Shown here piece by piece: positions 20,110 through 30,025 of a stretch of 33,226 nucleotides of DNA (positions are counted from its first letter, which is position 1; every line of letters starts with the position of its first letter). Source of the stretch: an uncultured Mycoplasma sp. (GTDB taxonomy: Bacteria; Bacillota_I; Bacilli_A; Mycoplasmatales; Mycoplasmoidaceae). The translations under genes and the position numbers were made by a program. Below the pieces are notes generated by a model. That model saw only the letters and a list, made by a program, of their open reading frames with translations, was not told the origin of the DNA and made no database searches. The stretch is from contig CANSNC010000008.1 in NCBI GenBank assembly GCA_947648205.1, positions 1 to 33,226 of the forward strand. Reading direction: 5' to 3'.

Positions 20110-20269
20110 ATAATTATTATTGTTTTACAACTTAATAATTATATTATATTAAACATAAATTTTAAACATTTCTAATCTATATTAGTTAATTTTGAAAAAA
20201 GTGAAAATTAATAAAAAATAATTTATATATACATGTATTTATAAGCATCTTTTTATTCATTTGTTTTAA

Positions 20270-20298
20270 TTGACTTTGATAAAAATTAAAGTTACACT
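20270..20298 (+). promoter_or_regulatory. Promoter of the putative Ig-blocking protein gene
   Basis: TTGACT (20270-20275) and TACACT (20293-20298) are 17 bp apart, followed 15 bp later by a perfect AAGGAGG Shine-Dalgarno at 20314-20320. Confidence 0.55.
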
Positions 20299-20331
20299 TA
20301 ATACACTCATAATAAGGAGGTTCTAGTTATT

Positions 20332-21909
20332 ATGACAAAATATAAAAAACTTGGATTATTGTTAAGTGGTGTTGTAGCATCAGCATTAACAGTTGGTGTT
20401 GCTGTTCCACTAGCAACTAGTGCTATGAATAATAGTACAAGTATAAAACAAGAAGAAAATAATTCTGGATCAAATGATCAAGGATCAAATATCCAAAAAC
20501 CAGTTGATCAAGAATCAATAAATTTTACAACTAGACAAAATGTAGCTATAGGTGAAAACTTAACATTTACAGCTGATGTAAAATCTATTTCAAAGTCAAA
20601 TGTTAGTTTAAAATCTGCATCTACAGATGAAACTCAAGTGGGTTCTACAAAACAATTAACTACTGTTACTGGTAAAAAACAAGATTATAAAGTAACAACA
20701 GAATTTACAAATAATAGAAAATATATGCCAATTTTAGCATATGATGAAAATATAAGTTACAACAATTATTCACAATCTAGAAGTTATAGCGATGCTAATA
20801 AAGAATTATTTCCTGGTTGAGATAGAGTTGAAGACAAAAATGCAACTCAAGAATTACAAACAAAAGTTAAATCTTCTGATGGAATGTATGTTTATAAGTT
20901 CACAGCAAATGAAACTTTAAAAGGTGCATTTCCAAACATTGAAGATCAAGAAATTACTTTTTTAGTAATTAATTTACAAGATGCTGGAAATCAAACTTCA
21001 TCAACAGATTTTAAAACAAGATTTGAAAATGATTTGAAAAAAATTCAACCACAATTTGTAAGCATTTCAGGTGTTAATGATTGAAATAAGAGTATGATTC
21101 CTGATTTATCTATCGATAAAAATCTTAAAAAATTAACTATTTGAGATACTTGAGATACTTTAACAGATTTTAGTGGAATTAATATTCCAAATTCAGTAAA
21201 AGAATTAGAAATTAGAAGTAATTCTTTAAAAAATATTAATCCATTACAAATACCAAAAGATACTTCTATTATTCATGAAATGGGATTTGGTGCGACTTTC
21301 AATTGCATAGATTTAAGTTCTCAAGGAAAAATTGATGATGCAAAATTACAAGAAGCAATTGACCTTGTTTATAAAACAAGAATTAAAGAACGTGCTTTTC
21401 AATCAAATTTTGCAGGTGGTTACATTTATCAATGAAACTTAAGAAAAACAGGTTTAACATCATTTAATAATGTTACTGTTCCTATGCTTGAAGATGGAAC
21501 TGGAAGATTCTACATTGCATATGTTGCAATTGAGTCAGATGCTGGTTCATCAAATTCAACAAGTAATGAAACAATAACTGATGGAAAAGAACCATCAAAT
21601 GATGCTAATATTGGTGAATGATTTGATTGAAATGAAAATGGTTGAAGTAAAGTAGAAACTGTAATTGTTTCAGCAAAAGATGGTAAAGCTTTAGATTTTG
21701 ATAAAACTGTTAAAGAAATTATTGGATTTATTAATAAATATCCAAATGTAAAAACAATTTATGTTCATAGTTTAACATTCACTGATACAACTAAAAAACC
21801 AGCTGATTTAAAAGAAGCAGTTAAACAAGCTTACACTGGATATCCAGAAAAAATTGATGCAATAATTTTTTCAGATAAATCTCCTGAAACTCCAGTAGAA
21901 AATAAATAA
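20332..21909 (+). CDS. Surface protein resembling the immunoglobulin-blocking (Protein M) family
   Basis: A 525-residue protein. The N-terminus has one uncleaved-looking membrane anchor (about 8-31) and no lipobox cysteine. A Ser/Asn/Gln-rich linker (32-65) and an ectodomain follow. Residues about 225-330 have a leucine-rich-repeat look: KNLKKLTIWDTW, then NIPNSVKELEIRSNSLKNINPL. FAGGYIYQWNLRKTGL and GRFYIAYVAIES follow. This arrangement resembles mycoplasma Protein M/IgG-blocking virulence proteins, which bind antibody light chains. The assignment is from memory of family style, not a search. A repeat TGAGATACT-TGAGATACT encodes WDTWDT. Strong promoter, ribosome site and terminator suggest high expression. 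Confidence 0.6.
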
Positions 21910-21920
21910 TATATATATTG

Positions 21921-21957
21921 AAAAATTCATAATCATTAATTTGATTATGAATTTTTT
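21921..21957 (+). terminator. Rho-independent terminator
   Basis: A 15-bp stem, 21921-21935 with 21942-21956, followed by T residues after the 525-residue surface protein gene. Confidence 0.88.
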
Positions 21958-22105
21958 ATTTTAATTTTTTACTACTACTGTTTGTGTTATTAAATACTTG
22001 TAGACATTTATATTTTGATAAACTATATTTGTAATAATTTAATATAATAATTCTATGTAAATTTTATTTACAATAAATTTTGCAATTTTAAACAGGTGAT
22101 AAATT

Positions 22106-22567
22106 ATGGCTACAATTGAAATACGTAATGTAACTCAAAATGAAAAAGAAGAGATTTTAAAACTTGCTAGAAATTTAGTTGAAGAATATGAAGACAAAAA
22201 TTCTTTAAACTATAACCAAATAGTTGAAAAAATGAGAGCAGGAATAAATCAAAGAATTGTTGATTTTAAATCAATTTGATTTGATAGACAACTTGCTGGT
22301 TATTTTCATATTGGTAAGAAAGATGAACAAATTATTGAAGTTTATTTCTTATATGTTTATGAAAATTTTAGAAAAAAGCATATTGGATCTCAAGTTTTAG
22401 AACATGCTGTAATACAAGCATCTAATAGAAATAAGATTTTGCAAATACAAGTAAGTGAAAACAATGCATATGCTATTAAATTTTTAACAGAATTTGGTTT
22501 TAAAAAAATAAATTCAAATGACTCTAATGTTGTTGTATTTGAAGTGGATACAAGAAAAAAATTTTAA
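22106..22567 (+). CDS. GNAT family N-acetyltransferase
   Basis: A 153-residue GCN5-related acetyltransferase. The acetyl-CoA binding motif A is visible around residues 86-105 as FLYVYENFRKKHIGSQVLEHA, with the R-x-x-x-I-G core. SENNAYAIKFLTEFGFKK is the typical end of the fold. The substrate is unknown. AGGTGAT lies 5-12 bp before the ATG. It is a single gene closed by a terminator. Confidence 0.85.
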
Positions 22568-22603
22568 TTTATACTCTAGCAAAAAATACATATTGTATTA
22601 ATT

Positions 22604-22631
22604 ATCATTGACTTAAAGGTCAATGATTTTT
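22604..22631 (+). terminator. Terminator of the acetyltransferase gene
   Basis: ATCATTGAC (22604-22612) pairs with GTCAATGAT (22619-22627), then T residues. Confidence 0.85.
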
Positions 22632-22647
22632 ATTTATATATTTATTT

Positions 22648-22674
22648 TTAGCACTCTAATTTGTAGAGTGCTAA
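22648..22674. promoter_or_regulatory. CIRCE operator (HrcA binding site)
   Basis: TTAGCACTC, nine bases, GAGTGCTAA: a perfect match to the CIRCE consensus. It overlaps the likely -35 box TTGTAG (22661-22666), which is 17 bp from TATAAT at 22684-22689. HrcA binding would therefore block the promoter, and heat should relieve it. HrcA is encoded at 9127-10146. Confidence 0.96.
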
Positions 22675-22689
22675 AAATGGTGCTATAAT
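22661..22689 (+). promoter_or_regulatory. Heat-shock promoter of the coiled-coil gene
   Basis: TTGTAG (22661-22666) and TATAAT (22684-22689) with 17-bp spacing; the -35 lies inside the CIRCE element. The gene starts 28 bp beyond the -10. Confidence 0.75.
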
Positions 22690-22717
22690 ACTTTATATAA
22701 AGAATGAGGTATTTATT

Positions 22718-23116
22718 ATGAATGAAAAAATTTATGAACTAAAAATAAGAGAAAAAGAACTTGAGACTAAAATTATTGAATTAATTAAAAAAGACAATTT
22801 AAGCGAAGAAGAAAAGAATAATTTAACAACTTTTAAAAATCAATTAAAAAATGTTAGTAAAGAAATTAAAGAATTAAAAGAATCTATAAATAATTGAACA
22901 TGCTCATACTCTTACACTTCTAAGAATGGAAAGATAGAAAAGCATTTTTCTATAAATGACAAAGAAGTCTCAGAACAAGAATATAGAAAATTTGTTATAA
23001 ATAAAAATATGTTACAAAAAAAACAAAACCAATTTTTTTCACTTGGGCAAATGATTGATTATGTATTTAATAACTATGATGAAAATGGATCATTTACAAA
23101 ATTATTAAACTGATAG
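22718..23116 (+). CDS. CIRCE-controlled small coiled-coil protein, probably a new heat-shock protein
   Basis: A 132-residue soluble protein. Residues 1-58 are a strongly charged, Leu/Ile/Lys/Glu-rich helical stretch that looks like a coiled-coil hairpin. Then WTCSYSYTSKNGK (59-71), a short beta-like segment with INDKEV, and a helical C-terminus ending LLNW. I recognise no family; it is not GrpE, GroES, a small Hsp20 or a J-domain protein. The Ser/Tyr strand followed by NGK loosely recalls segments in some eukaryotic DnaJ clients, but this is weak. GAGG lies before the ATG. HrcA regulation implies a role in protein quality control. Confidence 0.85.
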
Positions 23117-23118
23117 TT

Positions 23119-23159
23119 AAAATCTAAAATACTTCTAATATAAGTATTTTAGATTTTTT
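23119..23159 (+). terminator. Terminator of the coiled-coil gene
   Basis: AAAATCTAAAATACTT pairs with AAGTATTTTAGATTTT around a short loop, followed by T residues. Confidence 0.88.
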
Positions 23160-23267
23160 AATATTATTAATTCTTCTCTTTATTACCATTTGTAATTTAT
23201 ATCTAATTATCTGGTTTTATATTGTAAAATATATTTAATTTTTAATTCTTATTTTTAAGGATAGGTT

Positions 23268-24140
23268 ATGGAAAAAATTAAATATGGATATATTGTTGAT
23301 TCAGCTATTAGTATGAGTGATGAAGAATTAAAAGAACTTAACATAAGTAAAGTATGTTTTGGAATTACAGATTCATTAAATAATGAGTATGAAGATGACA
23401 ATAAAATTTTGACTACAGATGTTATTATGTCAAAATTAAAAGAAGGTATAATTTTTAAATCTAATGCTGTTAGTCCTGGTAAAGTAATGGTTTGTCTTGA
23501 AGATATGATTGATAAATACGAAAATATAATATTGTTTACAATCTCATCAGGTTTATCATCTTTTTATCAAAATGTTCAATATTTAACAGATGAGTATAAA
23601 GGTAAGTTTCACATAGTTGATACTGGTGAAATTGGTTATGGCATTAGAAATATTGTTTTAGAATCAAAAAAAATGTTGGAAAAAGAAAATAAACCTTTAG
23701 AAGAAGTTTTGAGATATGCTAGAAAACAAAACAAATTAAATTATACAATGTTTACTTGTAGATCATGAGAACCTCTTAGAAAGAGTGGTAGAGCTCCAGC
23801 AATTTTAGCTAAAACATTTGATTTTTTTAAAACAAAACCTTTAATAAGATTTGAACTAAAAAATAAATTAGGTGGAATTGCAACAAGTTTTAAAAAGCAA
23901 GTAGCAAAAATGATAACAACCTTTTTTAATACTTTTAAAAATATATCTTTATCAAAGATTAAAACAATTGTTTTTTATAATAATAATGTTGATGAAGAAG
24001 AAGCAAAATATATTAGGGATGAAATAATAAAGAACTTTAATATTGAAAAAAATAAAATTATTGAGTGTTTTGTTCCCAATTTAGTATTAATCTATACATC
24101 AAATCAATCATTTGGCATTCATATTCAAACAGAGGAATAA
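23268..24140 (+). CDS. degV: DegV family fatty-acid-binding protein
   Basis: A 290-residue DegV protein. YIVDSAISMS (8-17) is the first lipid-contact motif. KSNAVSPG, ILFTISSGLSSFYQN and IVDTGEIGYG follow in the family order, then TCRSWEPLRKSGR. Members bind a fatty acid and, in Firmicutes, partner with fatty acid kinase (FakB-type role); which role it has here is not shown. TGA is Trp at 23766. Ribosome site AAGGATAGG. It precedes a small cluster leading to cmk-der-gpsA. Confidence 0.88.
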
Positions 24141-24151
24141 TTTTATTACTT

Positions 24152-24856
24152 ATGATTAATGATTCATTTAAAGAAGAAGACTTATTAGAACCATTTGATG
24201 TTGAAGCTGCATTGAAGGAAACAAGGGTTAAAAAATATAAGTCATATAGAGTAAAAATTAAAAAAGATTATAATGAACTTGAAAAAGGAAATGCTGAAAA
24301 AGATTATTTAAATTCTTTTGAAAAATCAATAAAAAAAATAAATCCTAAGTTAATTATTAACCAAAATGATCCAAAGCAAATGTTTATGGATATAGTAGTT
24401 AATGAAACTAGTGCTCATGGTTATCTTGATAAAGCAAAAACAACTCTGAATAAAATAGAAAGTAAAAAATTACAAGACATTATTTTTCAATCATCAAATT
24501 ATGGTGATAAATTTCAAAGTGATCCAACATTTGATAAAGAAGGTAATTTGTCACTTGATTGATTAAAAAATGACTCTAATTTTACTACTCTTAAAAGATT
24601 GCAACAATGAAATAATTTCATGATAAATAATAAACATAATATAGAAAATATTTTAAAAGAAAAAAGTTATGTTTTTAAGACTTCAATTTCTAAAAGTCAA
24701 ACAGAATCAATTGTTAATAGTATATTACCAAAAAGCATTGAGAAGAAAGCTGTTTATAAAAATGTGAAGTTAAAGAAAATTTTTTATATATTGTTTTTTT
24801 GTTTTTCTTTAATAATTTTATTAATTTTTATATTTTTAATTTTATTATTAGTCTAA
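24152..24856 (+). CDS. Tail-anchored membrane protein, function unknown
   Basis: A 234-residue protein. The body is charged and helical (MINDSFKEEDLLEPFDVEAA at the start) and the final 25 residues are a single hydrophobic segment (FYILFFCFSLIILLIF...) with almost no residues beyond it, so the domain would face the cytoplasm as a tail-anchored protein. TGA codons are Trp at 24560 and 24608. It lies 11 bp after degV and 10 bp before cmk, in the same direction. No family is recognised. The start has AGAGGAA 14 bp upstream, rather far. Confidence 0.8.
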
Positions 24857-24866
24857 GGAGATTATT

Positions 24867-25532
24867 ATGAGTTATAAAATTGCAATTGATGGTCCAGCTA
24901 GTAGTGGTAAATCTACTGTAGCTAAGATTATAGCAAAGAATAATGATTTAGTATTTATTTCAACAGGTTATTTATTTAGAGCATATGCACTAATATTAAG
25001 AAATAATAATTTACTTGAATCTACTCCAGATGCAGTTATTTCTTTTTTAAAAAAAAGAATGATAGAAGTAAAAAATGAAAGATTGTTTATTGATGGAAAA
25101 GATTACACAAACGAATCGAAATCTGAACAAATTTCTGATTTTGCATCTGATTTGGCTACTAAGGATTATATTAGAGCTTACTATAATCATGTTGTTCAAG
25201 AAATGATTGAAAACATGAATGTTGTAATGGATGGTAGAGATATTGGTACTATAATAATGCCAAATGCTAATTTAAAAATATATCTTACAGCATCTATAAC
25301 TGAACGTGCTAGAAGAAGAACAAAAGAATTAAAAGAACTGGGTAAAAAAGTAAGTTTTTATAAAATATGACTTGATATATATAAAAGAGATTATGTAGAT
25401 AAACATAGAAAAATTGCTCCATTAAAAAAAGCAAAGGATGCAATTTTAATTAAAACAAATAAAAAATCTATTCAAGAAGTTGTTGATGCAATACAAAAAC
25501 ATATAAAGAATACAAGAAAAGTAGAAAAATAA
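24867..25532 (+). CDS. cmk: Cytidylate kinase
   Basis: A 221-residue (d)CMP kinase. The P-loop GPASSGKST is at residues 9-17; [16 protein letters not shown] is the characteristic substrate-binding segment; TERARRR is the lid. It phosphorylates CMP and dCMP with ATP in nucleotide salvage. TGA at 25368 is Trp. AAGGAG lies before the ATG. The TAA overlaps the der start by one base. Confidence 0.95.
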
Positions 25533-26860
25533 TGTTAACAGTAGCAATTGTTGGGAAACCAAATGTTGGTAAATCTACTCTATTTAATAGAATTATTAAA
25601 AAAAATAAATCTATTATTGATGATTTACCTGGTGTAACACGTGATCGTATATATGCAAAGGCAACTTGACTAACAAAAGATTTTTATTTGATTGATACAG
25701 GTGGATTAACTCAAAATAATTTTGATTTTAAACAACAAATAGAAACTCAAGTTTCTTTTGCTATTGAAGAATCGAATGTTATTATTTTTTTAGTTTCCAG
25801 TAAAGATGGAATAAATACTGATGATTTATATGTAGCTAAACTTCTTAAAAAAAATAAGGATAAGAAAATAATTATAGTTTCAAATAAAAGTGAATCAGCA
25901 CAAGTAAATGAAGCTGAATTTTACAAACTTGGTTTTGGAAAACCAATATTTATTTCATCATCCCATGGTATTGGAATAGGTGATTTGTTAGATAAAATAG
26001 TAAGTTATGATACTGGAAATATTAAAGATAGTGAATCATACAAGTTTTGTATAATTGGTAGACCAAATGTTGGAAAATCATCACTTGTAAATGCTATTCT
26101 TAATAAAGAAAGAGTAATTGTTTCTGATATTGCTGGAACAACAAGAGATGCAATTGATACTGATTTTAAAAAAGATAATAATTTATATACAATTATAGAC
26201 ACTGCTGGGATTAAAAGAAAAGGTAAAATAGGTATAGGTGTTGATAAATATGCTTTTATTAGAGTTGAACAATCTATTCATAGAAGTAATTTAATTGTTG
26301 TTTTATTAGATGGCAGTCAAGATTTTAATGAACAAGATGAAATAATTGCAGGTCTTGCATATAAAGCAAATATACCATGTATTATTGCTGTGAATAAATG
26401 AGATCTTGTTTCAAAAAATGAATTTACTATGAGAGAGATGGAGAAAAAAATAAAAGCAAAATTTCAATTTCTATCATGAGCACCAATAGTGTTTTTTAGT
26501 GCAAAAGAAAATAAGAGAATTTCAACATTGTTTGATAACATTCTTAATATTCAAGAAAATGCAACAAAAAAATTTTCTTCAAAGGTTTTAACTGAAGTAA
26601 TTGCAAGAGCACAAATGTTAAATAATCCACCAAGTTTTAAAACTGGAAGAATTAAAATTAATTATGTAACTCAAGTTAATGGTCAAATTCCTACATTTGT
26701 ACTATTTTGTAATAATCCTAATTATTTGCATTTTAGCTATGCAAGATATTTAGAAAATGAAATAAGAGAAAAGTTTGGTTTAAACAATGTTCCTATAACA
26801 TTGTATTTTAAAAAGAAAACAGAAGATTTAAGAAAAGGTAAAGATTTTGATTATGAATAG
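25532..26860 (+). CDS. der: Ribosome assembly GTPase Der (EngA)
   Basis: A 442-residue double-domain GTPase for 50S maturation. First G domain: GKPNVGKST (8-16), GVTRDR and DTGG, but with SNKS rather than NKxD as the G4-like motif. Second G domain: GRPNVGKSS (176-184), GTTRDA, DTAGI, NKWD. A C-terminal KH-like domain ends in [11 protein letters not shown] is Trp at several sites. Coupled to cmk by a one-base overlap and to gpsA by an eight-base overlap. Confidence 0.95.
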
Positions 26861-27881
26861 TAAAATTGCAATTTTAGGAACAGGGGCTTGAGGGACTGCT
26901 TTATCTTGTTGTTTATCTAACAATGGGTATGAAGTGGAAATGTGGGGTATTAATCCTAGTGAAATAAAAGATTTAAATTCAGGATACAATAGAAAATTTT
27001 TTGGAAATAAGAAATTATTTGCAAAAGTAAAAGCTAATATAGATTTACAAGAAGTAATTGAAAATGCAAAATATATTTTACTTGCTATTCCATCAACATT
27101 CATTATTGAAGTGTTAGATAAAGTTAAACCTTTTATGAATAATAAAAATAAATATACAATCATTAATGTTGCAAAAGGTCTTGATCCAATAACAAATAAT
27201 GTATGAAGTAAATCAATTTATAAAAACCTGAAAAAATATAATATAGATTTAGCAACTTTAATTGGTCCATCTTTTGCCATAGATGTTTTTGAAAAAAAAC
27301 CAACAGTTGTAAATGTTGTTTCTAAAAAATTGGATGTTGCAAAAGATGTTGCACAATTATTTAATTCTGACTTTTTTAAAGCTGTACCTTGCAAGGATGA
27401 AATTGGATCACAAATTTTAGCATCTTTAAAAAATCTTTTAGCAATTGCAATAGGGATTTCTGAAGAAAATCATAATTCTATTAATACTATATCTGCACTA
27501 TTAACTCAAGGAGTTAATGAAATGCAATTGATTGCAAAACATATGGGTGCTAAGGATAAAACAATTTTACAGTTTTGTGGTATTGGTGATATATTTTTAA
27601 CTTGTACTTCAAATAAATCTAGAAATTTTACATTTGGAAAGCAAATTTTTATGAATGGGCTTGATAAAGTTTTAAAAGAAAATAAAGCAACAGTAGAAGG
27701 ATATAAAGTTTATCCAATTGTTAAAAAAATAATAAATCAAAAGAAATTAGATGTTCCTGTTTTTAAACTCATAATAAAAGTTTTGGACAAAAAACTTGAA
27801 CCATCAAAATTTGTAGATACAGCATTAGATGATTTGATGTGAACTGAAATAAATAATCCAAAAGACTCACAAAAAAAATAA
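26853..27881 (+). CDS. gpsA: Glycerol-3-phosphate dehydrogenase [NAD(P)+]
   Basis: A 342-residue enzyme interconverting dihydroxyacetone phosphate and sn-glycerol-3-phosphate for lipid synthesis. Nucleotide loop GTGAWGTA (9-16) with Trp13 encoded by TGA, LLAIPS, GPSFA, catalytic Lys193 in ASLKNLLAIAIG, and GIGDIFLTCTSNKSRN. The start overlaps der by 8 bp. The order cmk-der-gpsA is a familiar mollicute arrangement. Confidence 0.94.
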
Positions 27882-27957
27882 ATAATATAATTTTAACTAT
27901 AAATTTATTAGATAATAATATATGTATAAAAACACTTCATAGAAAAGGATAATTCTT

Positions 27958-28950
27958 ATGACAAATAAAAATAAAAAATTAATGGGCATGAATATATCAA
28001 TTGCATGCTTGTCTATTCTTGGTATTATTTTTTTACTGGTAGGATTATTAATTAATTATGTATTTAATAATGAAACTAATGTATCTAAAACTATAATGCT
28101 TATATTTACAGCGCTTTCTTGTGTTTCTTTTATTTCTGTAGCAGTGCTTGCTGTTGTTTCATGTTTTAAATCTAAAGAAATTAATGACAAAAATTTAGAC
28201 GACAATATTTCTGAAGTGCAACATATGGCTTCTCATGAATCATTAAATGCATATGAGTATGAAAACATGAATGTTCAAGAAAATTTTCAAAATGCTGAAT
28301 TGACAAATAAAAAAATAAATAGTAATCAAGTTGAAAATTATTTTGAAGAAGACAGTATTGTTTTAGAACAAAATAATGTTGTAAAGCAGGATTCAAATAT
28401 TAATGAACAAGTTGTGCCCACTTTTCCTTCATTTAATCAAAGAAACAATGTATCTATAGAAAATAATCAAGAATCACATGTAGATGAAAATATTCCAGAT
28501 GCTAGCAATCCCTTTGTAAATGTTCCTATTATAAATAATGCTATTGCAACTTCTAATGTAGAGCAAAAAGTGAATAATAGAGAAAATACAATTATTGAAG
28601 AACCAGTTATAGCAGAAAATGAAAATGTAAGTGAAAATTCTTATAATTTTCCATCTGCTCAAGTTCCATCTGCTAAACCAATGCCTGCTGTTATTCAACA
28701 ACTACAATTTTCAAATAGACCAAAACCTGCATATATACCTGGATCAAAACCAATGCCTAAACCTTTAGCAAGACCTATTTCATCTAATAATTTTAATAGT
28801 AGACCAGTATCACAAAATGTACCATTACCAAACAAAATACCTTCAACAAGCACACTTCAACAAAAACCATTACCTAAAATTATCACTACTCCAAGTAGTA
28901 GTAATTTAGAAAATAATAATTCTATATTTTCATCTAGGTTTAAAAAATAA
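27958..28950 (+). CDS. Membrane protein with long Asn/Glu- and Pro-rich cytoplasmic or surface tail
   Basis: A 330-residue protein. Two membrane segments at about 12-34 and 44-68 are followed by a low-complexity tail. Residues 75-230 are rich in Asn, Glu, Gln and Val; residues 235-315 are Pro-rich with repeated PKPMP/KPMPKP-like and PLP elements. No TGA Trp. Pro-rich membrane proteins occur in attachment organelles of the pneumoniae group (for example P30 and P65), but no sequence match is claimed. Terminator follows. Confidence 0.8.
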   Translation: MTNKNKKLMGMNISIACLSILGIIFLLVGLLINYVFNNETNVSKTIMLIFTALSCVSFISVAVLAVVSCFKSKEINDKNLDDNISEVQHMASHESLNAYEYENMNVQENFQNAELTNKKINSNQVENYFEEDSIVLEQNNVVKQDSNINEQVVPTFPSFNQRNNVSIENNQESHVDENIPDASNPFVNVPIINNAIATSNVEQKVNNRENTIIEEPVIAENENVSENSYNFPSAQVPSAKPMPAVIQQLQFSNRPKPAYIPGSKPMPKPLARPISSNNFNSRPVSQNVPLPNKIPSTSTLQQKPLPKIITTPSSSNLENNNSIFSSRFKK

Positions 28951-28959
28951 TTACTTTTT

Positions 28960-28987
28960 AAGTTTGATTAATAATCAAACTTTTTTA
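28960..28987 (+). terminator. Terminator of the Pro-rich protein gene
   Basis: AAGTTTGATTA (28960-28970) pairs with TAATCAAACTT (28972-28982) followed by T residues. The single-base gap means the loop forms by opening the inner pairs. Confidence 0.8.
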
Positions 28988-28992
28988 TTTTA

Positions 28993-29027
28993 AAAAAACT
29001 ATAACCTTCAAATAGTTATAGTTTTTA
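28993..29027 (-). terminator. Terminator of the minus-strand membrane protein gene
   Basis: AAAAACTATAAC and GTTATAGTTTTT flank a short loop; on the minus strand the A-rich left side becomes a T tail. It lies just beyond the stop at 29032. Confidence 0.7.
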
Positions 29028-29031
29028 AATA

Positions 29032-29862
29032 TTATTTATTTTCAATTAGTTTAATATTTTTGAAATCAATTTCTACAATTTTTTTAAGTTCTTGAACATA
29101 CTTTTGATCAAGGTTTTGTAATTTTATAATTATATTAAAATTTAAAAAATATCTAAAAATAATATTATTAATTTGTAGTATTGATCATCTGTCTGCATCA
29201 CTTAAAACTTCAGCTTTATCAAAGATGATGTTATCAATTATTGCATCTTTTAATTTCATTTTAGCTTTAGCTTTTTCAAGTTGTTTATTCATTTTTTGTT
29301 CAGTTTTAACAACAAAACCAAATTTAATCATGTAATCAATTTTTTTCATCACATAATCTTTAATTGCAAGCCCTTTGTTTTTAGGAATTACTTTAGTTAT
29401 TATTCATAAATAAAATATTCCAATTATTAATGTAATTACTGTAAATACTAGTGCTACTATTGTGTTTCCTGTTCCAAAAGCTTTTTGTCATGCTTCCCCT
29501 ACAGTTTGTACTGTTGATCCAGCTTTTCCAATATTAATTGTGGCATTAACTGCATCAATAATTGGAGATGCAACTCCTGTTATTAAACAAACAACAAAAG
29601 CAATAAGTGAAATTCAACAAATAAAATCAATTAATAGTATTCAAATTGGTCTTTTTATAATAGAGTTTGTATTATGTCTGAAATGATTTGATCTCATTAA
29701 AAATGAAATTATTATGTAGCAGAATTTATTTCCATATCTTAAACGATAATCTAATTGACTATTCAATCATGTGAAATATCTGTCAGAAGTGAATAGATTA
29801 CTAGATATGCAACTATTTTTATCAATATTTTCAATATTGTTATTTGTTATTATTAATTCCAT
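29032..29862 (-). CDS. Two-helix membrane protein, function unknown
   Basis: A 276-residue protein with five Trp encoded by TGA, so ordinary ORF scans miss it. The soluble N-terminus (1-70) is followed by membrane segments at about 74-97 and 134-156, joined by a Gly/Ala/Thr-rich loop, and then a Lys-rich helical C-terminal half (KMNKQLEKAKAKMKLK). No family recognised. AAAAGGA lies before the ATG on the minus strand. It is divergent from the P-loop ATPase gene. Confidence 0.8.
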
Positions 29863-29966
29863 ACTTTTCCTTTTATCTAATAAGACTAATATATTTTATT
29901 ACAATAATCACTAATTTATTTTATAGTTATAGTAACAAACTTATATTTTATTATCCATAATATAAA

Positions 29967-29983
29967 TTAATAATGATTATTAA
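29967..29983. repeat. 17-bp palindrome in the divergent promoter region
   Basis: TTAATAAT-G-ATTATTAA is perfectly symmetrical and lies between two divergent genes. It could be an operator, but A/T palindromes arise easily in such a genome. Confidence 0.3.
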
Positions 29984-30025
29984 TTCATATTAAAATGAAT
30001 ATATATTATATCAATGGAGATTAAT

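Noticed and set aside
19897..20175. A 92-codon plus-strand open frame and a 64-codon minus-strand frame over the tRNA genes
   Set aside because: Both overlap two complete tRNA cloverleaves and a terminator; no ribosome site.
21144..21163. Tandem 9-bp repeat in the surface protein gene as a second phase-variation site
   Set aside because: Only two copies and a multiple of three, so changes would not shift the frame.
29462..29686. A 74-codon plus-strand open frame
   Set aside because: It is antisense to the 276-residue membrane protein, which is open over its full length when TGA is Trp and has a ribosome site.
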